A DNA stretch of 64,000 bases from Salirhabdus salicampi (GTDB taxonomy: Bacteria; Bacillota; Bacilli; Bacillales; Alkalibacillaceae), in the NCBI RefSeq assembly GCF_024259515.1, contig NZ_JANBWE010000001.1, positions 496,001-560,000 of the forward strand. The letters are read 5' to 3'. A program made the position numbers and the translations under genes. Of this stretch, positions 1-7,077 are shown piece by piece. The notes beneath the pieces were generated by a model. That model saw nothing but the letters and a program-made list of their open reading frames with translations. It had not been told where the DNA came from and searched no databases. Numbering within the stretch: the stretch's first letter is position 1; the number at the start of each line of letters is the position of its first letter.

Positions 1-473
1 TAGTAGAGTTGGGATTCTTTAATTTGGTAATAGTATGTTGTTGCTTCTTCTTTAGTTGTTTCATCTATTTCTTCATTATCATTAAGGAGAGGTTCAAGTA
101 TTTCAAGAGCTTTATATGTAGCTTTTAAATTAACTACAACTTCTTTTTCCCACTTTTTACAAAAGAAATTGGAAAAGGATTTGAAAAAGTCCTTTTCAGC
201 AACATACATATCTCTTCTTGTTCCTTTTTTCCATGTTTTTTGAACCATTTCATTTTCCTGAAGTTTCTTTACTGCAGAACTCATACTTGGCTTACTCATC
301 CCGAGTTCATCTTTCATGTCATCTAATGATAACGGATTACCTTGGAAATACAATACACCGTAAAGTCGTCCGGCAGAAGAACTTACTCCATATAAATCCA
401 TCGTTTCTGAGATGGAACTAATGACTAATTCTTTTGCTTGTTCAATTTTTTGTTGTGCATCCTCTGTATTCAA
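1..473 (-). CDS. gbsR: GbsR-family transcriptional repressor (3' end cut by window edge)
   Basis: Winged-helix regulator of the GbsR/MarR type that controls choline-to-glycine-betaine genes. I translated it by hand: about 157 codons are visible and no stop is reached before the window edge. The start is a TTG preceded by AGGAGG with a 7-base spacer. The N-terminus (QQKIEQAKELVISSI, then ETMDLYGVSSSAGRLYG) matches the characteristic GbsR beginning, followed by the helix-turn-helix stretch GMSKPSMSSAVKKLQE and a basic wing (WKKGTRRDMY). It diverges from gbsA, the standard GbsR arrangement in Bacillus, where it represses gbsAB until choline is sensed. Family assignment is firm; the ligand is inferred from relatives. 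Confidence 0.88.
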   Translation of the reverse strand, partial: MNTEDAQQKIEQAKELVISSISETMDLYGVSSSAGRLYGVLYFQGNPLSLDDMKDELGMSKPSMSSAVKKLQENEMVQKTWKKGTRRDMYVAEKDFFKSFSNFFCKKWEKEVVVNLKATYKALEILEPLLNDNEEIDETTKEEATTYYYQIKESQLY

Positions 474-790
474 TTTCCAACCTCCTGTGTAAAATGTGTT
501 AAATATATTCTTAACGTTATTTTCGTTTTTTGTTAATTGCACATTCATAACTATATCGTATTTTCAGTTTATGTCAAACCCGGGAAAGGAAAAATATTTC
601 TTCAATTCCGTCAAATTTCGACTTTCTACCTTATTATTTAAAAAGAAAAATACATTTTTAAAAAATAACCATTACAATAAAAGGGGTTTACAAAAAAAAT
701 TGGCTTATGTTAGAGTTAAAAATGTTCAAAACGTTAAATTATTATTTAACAAACTTAATGATAGATGAAGATTAAACGGAGGGGCTACAT
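474..790. promoter_or_regulatory. gbsR-gbsA divergent control region
   Basis: AT-rich region that must hold the divergent promoters. An imperfect dyad, GTTAAAT-4-ATTTAAC, lies at 733-750, about 40 bases before the gbsA start, and is a candidate GbsR operator. I could not fix a convincing -35/-10 pair. An open frame across this region (496-768, basic and low complexity) has no family signature and no good ribosome binding site, so it is not called as a gene. Confidence 0.4.
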
Positions 791-2263
791 ATGATTAGTA
801 AAAAAATGTTTATTAACGGTGAGTGGGTTGATTCGTTAACTAAAGAAACACGCCAAATTATTAATCCATTTAACCAAGAAGTGATTGCGAAAGTTCCTGA
901 AGGTAATCGGGAAGATGCAAAGGTAGCAATTGAAGCTGCACGAAAAGCATTCGATCAAGGTGATTGGGCGAATACTCCTGCAAATGAACGTGGGAAAATT
1001 GTTTATAAAATTGCGCAGTTGATTGAAAGAGATAAAGCAGAGCTTGCAAAGCTTGAAACATTGGATACGGGAAAAACGTTGATAGAAAGTGAAGCAGATA
1101 TGGATGATATTGCGGAAGTATTCCGTTATTTCGCTGGACTGGCAGATAAAGATGGAGGGGAAGTTATTGATTCTCCAATTCCTAATTCCGATAGTATAAT
1201 TGTCCGTGAGCCAGTTGGAGTTTGTGGACAAATTACGCCCTGGAATTACCCTCTGCTACAGGCAGCTTGGAAAATCGCTCCTGCATTAGCAGCCGGAAAT
1301 ACCATTGTTATAAAACCAAGTGAAATCACACCATTAACTACAATTAAAGTTACGGAATTAATGGAAGAAGCTGGGGTACCAGCAGGTGTAGCAAACCTTG
1401 TATTAGGTACAGGTGCTACTGTTGGGGCTGAACTTTCTGAAAGTAACGATGTTGATTTAATCTCCTTTACTGGTGGAATTGAAACAGGTAAGAAAATTAT
1501 GCAAGCAGCTAGTAACAATGTGAAAAACATTGCACTAGAACTTGGAGGGAAAAATCCAAATCTTGTATTTGCTGATGCAGATTTTGAAACGGCTGTAGAC
1601 CAAGCTCTTAATGCTGTCTTCTTCCACGCTGGTCAAGTATGTTCTGCAGGAGCACGCTTGCTAGTTGAAGATTCTATTCATGATGAGTTCGTTGAAGCTC
1701 TAGTAGAACGAACCAAAAAGATTAAACTCGGAAATGGGCTTGACGCAAGTACACAATCTGGTCCATTAATTTCTGCTGAACACCGTGCAAAAGTAGAAAA
1801 ATATGTAGAGTTAGGAAAAGAGGAAGGTGCGACCCTTGCCGTTGGCGGAAGCCGTCCAGAAGAGGACGAACTACAGAATGGTTTCTTCTATCTACCAACA
1901 ATATTTACAAATTGTACTGCTGACATGCGTATTATACAGGAAGAAGTATTTGGTCCAGTATTAACGGTTGAACGTTTCCAATCAGAAGAAGAAGTTGTAA
2001 GCCTTGCTAACGACACAATCTATGGCCTTGCAGGTGCTGTTTGGACAACAGACGGATTGAAAGCAAAAAGGGTTGCGAGTCAATTACGTATGGGAACTGT
2101 TTGGATTAATGATTTCCATCCATATTTTGCACAAGCACCATGGGGTGGATATAAGCAGTCTGGTATTGGACGTGAACTTGGAAAACCAGGTTTAGAAGAA
2201 TATACAGAAACAAAACATATTTTCACAAACTTAGATCCACAACCAGTTCACTGGTTTAAATAA
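791..2263 (+). CDS. gbsA: Betaine aldehyde dehydrogenase GbsA
   Basis: NAD(P)-dependent oxidation of glycine betaine aldehyde to the osmoprotectant glycine betaine in the cytoplasm. The 490-residue length is normal for the aldehyde dehydrogenase superfamily. Visible catalytic features are the oxyanion Asn in TPWNYPL (N152), general-base Glu in ELGGKNP (E250) and nucleophile Cys in GQVCSAG (C284). Start ATG has GGAGGGG 7 bases upstream. It diverges from gbsR, which supports the betaine aldehyde substrate. The usual partner gbsB (choline dehydrogenase, type III alcohol dehydrogenase) is absent downstream, so choline oxidation must be encoded elsewhere or substrate may be imported. Confidence 0.93.
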   Translation: MISKKMFINGEWVDSLTKETRQIINPFNQEVIAKVPEGNREDAKVAIEAARKAFDQGDWANTPANERGKIVYKIAQLIERDKAELAKLETLDTGKTLIESEADMDDIAEVFRYFAGLADKDGGEVIDSPIPNSDSIIVREPVGVCGQITPWNYPLLQAAWKIAPALAAGNTIVIKPSEITPLTTIKVTELMEEAGVPAGVANLVLGTGATVGAELSESNDVDLISFTGGIETGKKIMQAASNNVKNIALELGGKNPNLVFADADFETAVDQALNAVFFHAGQVCSAGARLLVEDSIHDEFVEALVERTKKIKLGNGLDASTQSGPLISAEHRAKVEKYVELGKEEGATLAVGGSRPEEDELQNGFFYLPTIFTNCTADMRIIQEEVFGPVLTVERFQSEEEVVSLANDTIYGLAGAVWTTDGLKAKRVASQLRMGTVWINDFHPYFAQAPWGGYKQSGIGRELGKPGLEEYTETKHIFTNLDPQPVHWFK

Positions 2264-2283
2264 ATGTATAGAAATAAGATCTA

Positions 2284-2451
2284 GGTGAAGAAGTCTATCA
2301 GCTTATAACGACAGGACATGGTCCACACCTGGTAAAAGAAGTGATGAAAGACTGTTAACCAGCAGGTAACCCAAGAAAGATCTTATCAAAAGGTTATGAA
2401 GGATTAATTTATAAGCGTTTATATAACCTGACTCCGACAACTTTAGACTAA
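2284..2451 (+). pseudogene. Short decayed coding relic downstream of gbsA
   Basis: One frame reads like the C-terminal end of a protein (GEEVYQLITTGHGPHLVKE..., then after an in-frame stop at 2356-2358 PAGNPRKILSKGYEGL... to a second stop). It has no start codon or ribosome binding site. The amino-acid-like composition on both sides of the internal stop suggests a remnant of a lost gene. I do not recognise the family; it does not obviously resemble the GbsB C-terminus. Confidence 0.3.
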
Positions 2452-2515
2452 TAGTTTAAAAGATAAATTGTAATCTATGTATTCCCCCCTTAAAATATAT
2501 AGTTGAATATAAATA

Positions 2516-2554
2516 AAAAGCTTCGTAATCATTAGATTGCGAAGCTTTTTTATT
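2516..2554 (+). terminator. Intrinsic terminator
   Basis: Hairpin AAAGCTTCG...CGAAGCTTT followed by a T-run, ending the gbsA transcript region. Confidence 0.85.
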
Positions 2555-2598
2555 TATAATAGGAAATATGGGTAAATGAAAAGGAGAATGATATAGAA

Positions 2599-3216
2599 AT
2601 GATTCAAAATATTTATTGTATCGGCAGAAATTATGTCTTACATGCAAAAGAGTTGAACAATTCAGTACCAGCGAAGCCCCTCGTATTTTCTAAACCAACC
2701 CATTCATTAGCTGCAGCTGTCGGTGATCCTATTAAACTGCCTAAGGGTAAAGGAGAAATACATTACGAAACAGAACTCGTATTAAAAGTAGGACGAGCCT
2801 ATGAAAAAGGGTTATCCGTTGATGAATTAATTGATGAAATGACAATAGGAATTGATTTTACTCTTCGGGATGTTCAAACAGTACTTAAACAACAAGGACA
2901 TCCGTGGCTATTAGCAAAAGGATTCCCGAATGCTGCATTACTTGGAAGGTTCATTCCATTTCCCGGTTTGGCCAAATGTAAACAGCAATCATTTACTTTG
3001 CTTAAAAATCGGGAACAAGTTCAGAAAGGAAATATCCAAAACTTAATATTTGATTTACAGTACATTATTGATTATGTCGCTGAACACTTCGGGATTAGTA
3101 AAGGGGATATTATCTTTACGGGTACACCAGAGGGAGTCGGTCCTGTATATCATAAGGATTATTTGCAATTAATGTGGGGTGACACTGTCTTAGGTGAAAG
3201 CGAAATACATATATAA
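2599..3216 (+). CDS. Fumarylacetoacetate hydrolase family protein
   Basis: Compact single-domain member of the FAH superfamily (205 residues), metal-dependent hydrolases, decarboxylases or isomerases acting on 2-oxo/beta-diketo acids. The metal-binding triad is visible: Glu57 and Glu59 in HYETEL and Asp86 in IGIDFTLRD. The C-terminal signature GDIIFTGTPEGVGPV is also present. AAGGAG lies upstream at slightly long spacing. It stands alone between two terminators, so context does not identify the substrate. It could be an oxaloacetate tautomerase/decarboxylase-like enzyme or a homoprotocatechuate-type isomerase. Confidence 0.85.
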   Translation: MIQNIYCIGRNYVLHAKELNNSVPAKPLVFSKPTHSLAAAVGDPIKLPKGKGEIHYETELVLKVGRAYEKGLSVDELIDEMTIGIDFTLRDVQTVLKQQGHPWLLAKGFPNAALLGRFIPFPGLAKCKQQSFTLLKNREQVQKGNIQNLIFDLQYIIDYVAEHFGISKGDIIFTGTPEGVGPVYHKDYLQLMWGDTVLGESEIHI

Positions 3217-3275
3217 GTTTTATTAGGGAACATTTATAGGTGGTCAATCATACAAATGTAATGATTTAAGCTAAG

Positions 3276-3308
3276 AAAAAGGAGCTTGAAAAATCAAGCT
3301 CCTTTTTC
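3276..3308 (+). terminator. Intrinsic terminator
   Basis: AAAAAGGAGCTTGA/TCAAGCTCCTTTTT hairpin with T-run, just after the FAH-family gene. Its symmetry would also let it serve the opposite-strand gene. Confidence 0.88.
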
Positions 3309-3351
3309 GATGTTCAATTCTTTATCGACTGTTTTGGGTTTGAGGATTTAA

Positions 3352-3789
3352 TCAATGTTTTACTCTAGTTCTGCTTGTAAAGCGTTGTATTTTTTTAGTT
3401 CGTTTCTTTTTTACCAAATAGGTGACGAGCATAATGGATAGTACTATTACAGCATAGAAGAAAAAGAATACTATAAACCCCCATAATCCAATCATTGCAT
3501 CAGCAAATTCCATATTCCCTCTATTAGTGACAGCTTGTTGTATCTCTATAGCAAAGACGAAGACAACCATGACCGTAAATGTGTATATAAATGCCAAAAT
3601 GGTAAGACTCCACTTCAGTTTATGAATAAGTTTAAAAGAAAAATAGACAAGGAAAAAAGTAATCATTCCAATAATTCCTACAATCCAAAAGTGTAATTGT
3701 TTATCTGTCATGGATACACCAAATATATCTAACAAAATGTCGTGAGTTACGTTTACTAATTCGGCTGTTAGTGTAATAACTTCTTTCAT
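3352..3789 (-). CDS. Small integral membrane protein, unknown
   Basis: A 145-residue protein with three predicted membrane segments: about residues 30-50 (IVGIIGMITFFLVYFSF), 58-80 (LTILAFIYTFTVMVVFVFA) and 101-126 (WGFIVFFFFYAVIVLSIML). The C-terminal tail is basic (KKKRTKK, SRTRVKH) and probably cytoplasmic. The start MKEVITL is chosen because GGGAGG precedes it by 7 bases; a longer frame upstream has no such site. No recognisable family. It is a single gene with no operon partner. Confidence 0.7.
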   Translation of the reverse strand: MKEVITLTAELVNVTHDILLDIFGVSMTDKQLHFWIVGIIGMITFFLVYFSFKLIHKLKWSLTILAFIYTFTVMVVFVFAIEIQQAVTNRGNMEFADAMIGLWGFIVFFFFYAVIVLSIMLVTYLVKKKRTKKIQRFTSRTRVKH

Positions 3790-4098
3790 AATAATTCCTC
3801 CCATGTATAAAACAGTATACCATAAACCTTTCAACGTTTTGATATAAAAAAAGAGCAAAAACTAACCAGAAAATGTAAAACATAGTTAATGATAATCAAT
3901 GATATGAATATATAATTATATATATTGGAGTTAAACGATAATCGATAAAATGGCAAAATGATTCCTTCGTTCTGAGTGTTTTAATGGTGGCCAAGCGCTC
4001 GACGGTGGGAAACAATTAATAGCAAAAAAAATTGCACAACGAGTGTCTAATATAATCACGCTTCGCTAGTGAAGGTAGAGTAAAAAGGAAGAAACGAA

Positions 4099-5048
4099 AT
4101 GGATTTCACGGAAAAAGAAGTCACTGTCGTTAGTGATGTACAATTGAAAGGTACATGACTGTTCCTTCCACAGACGAGGAGAAGAAGCAACCAGCTATTT
4201 TAATTATTCCAGGCACAGGACCCAATGACCGAGATGGAAATCCCAAAAAGAAAAAGTATCATTTTAACTTGTATAAGGAACTGTCCCATTTCTTAACAGA
4301 CAAAGGATTCGTTACACTACGTTATGACAAACGTGGTATTGGGGAAAGTGGAGGAGATCCAAATCGTGCAGGTCTGTGGGATTTCGTTCATGATGCAACG
4401 AGTGCAGTCCATTTCTTAAAGGAACATCCCAATGTAGTGATGCCAAAGTGATTGTCCTCGGTCACAGTGAAGGCACACTCATTGGTACGGCGGTTTGTGC
4501 CCGGGGACATGTTGCAGAATTAATTTTGTTGTACGGTGGAGGTGGAATGATGGGCCCAATGCTTACTTTCCAACGATCCCTTTTAGCAAACGAGTTAACA
4601 AATAAAAAAGGTTTTGAAGGATGGATTGCTAGAAAATTTAACATAGATAAAAAATAGAAAAAATGCCCAAAAACTGTATGATAAAGTGCAAAACACTAAT
4701 AAGGACGTTGTAAAGTTGCAATGGTTCTTTCCTTTTCCTGCAAAATGGTTGAGAGAACATTTGGAATATGACTTGTATACGGATATGTCGAACATCACAT
4801 GCCCTGTTCTAACTATGACGGGTACAAAAGATGCTCAAACAGACTATCGAACATTACAAAAGGTGAAAGAGCTTATACCTAATGTGGATATATATGAATT
4901 AGAAAATGTAAACCATATGTTAAAAGACCAGGAAGAACCGATTCAAATGAAAAAATTGTTAAAGTATTATTTACAAAATATTGATAAACCAATAAGTACG
5001 AAAGTGAAAAATATATTAGAAAAATGGTTGGCTTCTTTTAGTAAATAA
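4099..5048 (+). pseudogene. Alpha/beta hydrolase broken by at least three frameshifts
   Basis: Sequence similarity runs across three reading frames of one gene. It starts as MDFTEKEVTVVSDVQLKGT (GGAAG upstream), shifts near 4153 to LTVPSTDEEKKQPAILIIPG, shifts again near 4440 to SDAKVIVLGHSEGTLIG, and again near 4655 to RKNAQKLYDKVQ through PFPAKWLREH. All alpha/beta hydrolase parts are recoverable: nucleophile Ser in GHSEG, acidic residue in GTKDAQTD, and His in ENVNHML. The intact protein would have about 315 residues, like Bacillus cytosolic esterase/peptidase-type hydrolases. Three shifts in 1 kb argue for real decay, though clustered sequencing errors cannot be excluded. Confidence 0.75.
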
Positions 5049-5071
5049 GAAATAGGAGGTATATATATCCC

Positions 5072-5275
5072 TTGAACATCTTAAAATATATACTTTTTAC
5101 ATTATGTGTGTCAGCGCAGCTATTAGGGTTCGTTTATTTATTCATTAATGTTAAAATTGCAGTAACCCTAATATTGGCAAATGTTGTATTTTTCATCTTT
5201 CTTATAATGGTGTTTGTTAAGGAAAGAGTAGATGAAAAGAAGGAGGAAAACGATGATGATTATCGTGACTACTAA
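5072..5275 (+). CDS. Two-TM small membrane protein
   Basis: A 67-residue protein with two hydrophobic helices (about residues 5-27 and 30-50) and a strongly acidic tail ending in DDDYRDY. TTG start with AGGAGGT at proper distance. Its last 23 bases overlap the start of the UPF0145 gene, so the two are probably translated together. No family recognised. Confidence 0.65.
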   Translation: MNILKYILFTLCVSAQLLGFVYLFINVKIAVTLILANVVFFIFLIMVFVKERVDEKKEENDDDYRDY

Positions 5276-5570
5276 CGAAATCCCAGGTAAAGACATGACA
5301 GAGGTAATAGGTTTTGTGAAAGGAAGTACAATTCAATCAAAGCATGTTGGAAAAGACATTATGGCAAGCTTAAAGACAATAGTTGGTGGAGAAATTAAGG
5401 AATATAATGATATGTTTGAAAAGGCCAGACAGTTGGCGATAGGGAGAATGGTAAAAAATGCGGAAGATCTCGGTGCCAATGCAATCGTTGGTATGCGTTT
5501 GCAAACTTCAGCTATAATGTCAGGAGCATCGGAGATTGTTGCATATGGAACAGCTGTAAAAGTTAAATAA
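5253..5570 (+). CDS. UPF0145/YbjQ-family protein
   Basis: A 105-residue member of the YbjQ (heavy-metal-binding-like) family, thought to form pentamers; its function in the cell is unsettled. Family hallmarks are the N-terminal IIVTTNEIPGK, the central GGEIKEYNDMFEKAR, and the strand GANAIVGMRLQTSAI. AAGGAGG lies 6 bases before the first of two adjacent ATGs; either ATG (5253 or 5256) could be used. It overlaps the end of the small membrane protein gene, which suggests a two-gene unit. Confidence 0.82.
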   Translation: MMIIVTTNEIPGKDMTEVIGFVKGSTIQSKHVGKDIMASLKTIVGGEIKEYNDMFEKARQLAIGRMVKNAEDLGANAIVGMRLQTSAIMSGASEIVAYGTAVKVK

Positions 5571-5629
5571 TATGAATCCACTAAGTGAATTTGCCTGATT
5601 TGCTTTTACAATCGTAAGGGAGCGATCAC

Positions 5630-6007
5630 ATGTACAAAGGTATTCATCACGTCTCGTTAGTTGCCAAAGATATAGACTCGATGAGACATTTTTATAGTGA
5701 AGTTTTAGGATTTAAAGAAAATCATGACCGACCAGATTTTCCATTCCCTGGTCTATGGTACGATGTAGGGAATACTCAGATACATATTATTGTTCATGCT
5801 GGTAAAACAGATAGAGAAACTCGAGAAATTGATAGTCGTGACGGTCATGTAGCGATTCGTGTAGAGAATATGGAAGAGTTGATACGTCGATTAGATCAAT
5901 ACCAAATTGTATATGCTAATAAACCGGATAATCAAACAGAATGGCACCAACTTTTTGTTAATGATCCAAATGGAAATATTATTGAGTTTAATTGTGACAG
6001 AAACTAA
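5630..6007 (+). CDS. VOC-superfamily (glyoxalase-like) protein
   Basis: A 125-residue protein with two beta-alpha-beta-beta-beta modules typical of the vicinal oxygen chelate fold. Module one is MYKGIHHVSLVAKDIDSMRHFYSEVLGF; module two begins at DGHVAIRVENMEEL. Candidate metal ligands are His6/His7, His52 (QIHIIV), His74 (GHVAI) and the Glu of GNIIEFN. The signature DPNGNIIEF is clear. It could be a lactoylglutathione lyase-type or ring-cleaving dioxygenase-type enzyme, or a fosfomycin/bleomycin-resistance relative; the substrate cannot be told. Confidence 0.85.
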   Translation: MYKGIHHVSLVAKDIDSMRHFYSEVLGFKENHDRPDFPFPGLWYDVGNTQIHIIVHAGKTDRETREIDSRDGHVAIRVENMEELIRRLDQYQIVYANKPDNQTEWHQLFVNDPNGNIIEFNCDRN

Positions 6008-6076
6008 ACCAAAAACTTTATATGGACACACTTGTTAAACAGGTGATGAAAGTGCAGTTTTTTTCCTATATTCACT

Positions 6077-6445
6077 CTACACATGTATTCCATCTGGGAT
6101 CTTTATTTTATCCCTTAGCTTGGATTTAGAACTGTAGGAATGAAAGGAAGAGATTACTTTACCATCGTGAATGATTTTGCATTGTAATACTTTCTCATGT
6201 CGGCCACCTTTTGTTTCTAAATATAACTTATAGTCATCCACCACTAACCAACAGTCATGAAAAACTAATGATAGGTATTCACTGCGGGTTATTTTCGTTT
6301 CTGGGTGTAGTAAAATTAAGGTTGCTAAATCACTTACGGTAACTTTATTGCTTTTTAATTGTTCGAATTTATTCTTCAAATTATCTGATAACTTGTGGGA
6401 TGCTGACCTCGCCCTTGACAGCATTTGTTCTAGTACGTGTTTCAT
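6077..6445 (-). CDS. Hypothetical protein, 122 residues
   Basis: Starts with AAGGAGG 7 bases upstream of ATG. The N-terminal third is a basic amphipathic helix (RARSASHKLSDNLKNKFEQL); the rest is predicted beta-rich with a short loop KGGRHEK. There are no membrane segments or cysteine motifs apart from two single Cys. I do not recognise a family. It is a monocistronic gene convergent with the VOC gene. Confidence 0.6.
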   Translation of the reverse strand: MKHVLEQMLSRARSASHKLSDNLKNKFEQLKSNKVTVSDLATLILLHPETKITRSEYLSLVFHDCWLVVDDYKLYLETKGGRHEKVLQCKIIHDGKVISSFHSYSSKSKLRDKIKIPDGIHV

Positions 6446-6847
6446 CGAATTCCTCCTTGCAAGTTATGTGCTTATCTTACCCAAACGACTCTTATACATT
6501 CCTAACCTGTTTTAAACTTTCTATAAGTAAACATTCATTCGTTATATCATGGAAAGAGACCCTTCTAAAAGTACTATAAAAAAAGAATTCTTTTTTTGGA
6601 AGAGAATCATATTAACTACTTCGATGAAAAAAATGAAATACTAAGGATTGTCGGAACATGGCAAAGGAGCAAGACGAGGATGCCATGGATATATTAATGA
6701 GGTTTCATCAGGAATTCAAAAGGGTAACTTTAATTAAGTTTCTCTCTTTTTATTACACCATCGTTAATTCAGGAAAGCAGGATATATAACTAGTCCTATT
6801 TACCTAAAAGTGGAAGTTAATGTACCGACAAATTTCTCAATTCTATC
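6446..6847. other. Intergenic stretch without an assignable gene
   Basis: A 43-codon frame (6658-6789, beginning MAKEQDEDAMD) has only a weak possible ribosome site and no family match, so it is not called. The first 50 bases probably carry the promoter of the minus-strand gene. Nothing else stands out before the riboswitch promoter. Confidence 0.4.
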
Positions 6848-6874
6848 TTGTCACCTTTCCACTTATGGTATAAA
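6848..6874 (+). promoter_or_regulatory. Candidate promoter of riboswitch 1
   Basis: TTGTCA followed after 15 bases by an extended -10 (TGG then TATAAA), about 30 bases before the aptamer. The short spacer lowers confidence. Confidence 0.4.
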
Positions 6875-6902
6875 ATTAGGAAAACTATACGAAACCTTTC
6901 CG

Positions 6903-6983
6903 AAACGGCAAACTTATCGAAAGGTAAGGACGCAAAGCTACGGGTCTAAGGATGAATAGTCTATGACCGCCGGGCCTCCGAAG
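6903..6983 (+). ncRNA. Cyclic di-GMP-I (GEMM-I) riboswitch 1, upstream of fapA
   Basis: Contains the GEMM-I core in order: GGCAAAC, a GAAA tetraloop on P2, GGACGCAAAGC, then a P3 arm with GGTCTAAGG...CTATGACC (the tetraloop receptor) and GCCGGGC closing. A terminator follows about 30 bases downstream. The P3-loop bases GATGAAT (6951-6957) are complementary to ATTCATC (7004-7010) at the foot of that terminator. That is a plausible way for ligand binding to change terminator formation. Which second messenger is bound (c-di-GMP or the 3',3'-cGAMP variant) depends on one position I could not number confidently. Confidence 0.9.
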
Positions 6984-7009
6984 AAGGGGATAATGCTGAT
7001 TGCATTCAT

Positions 7010-7038
7010 CACCCATCTTTAGAATGGGTGTTTTTTTA
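7010..7038 (+). terminator. Riboswitch-controlled terminator before fapA
   Basis: CACCCAT-7-ATGGGTG hairpin followed by seven T residues, between aptamer and gene. This is the expected transcriptional expression platform. Confidence 0.88.
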
Positions 7039-7077
7039 TATCAAAAGTTCAGTTTTATAGTGAAGGAGCGCGGTAAA

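Noticed and set aside
496-768. 90-codon open frame upstream of gbsA
   Set aside because: It lies in the divergent promoter region, is basic and low in complexity, and has no ribosome site or family match.
6658-6789. 43-codon frame starting MAKEQDEDAMD before riboswitch 1
   Set aside because: Only a weak possible ribosome site and no recognisable family; composition changes halfway. Could be a relic, but not supported enough to call.
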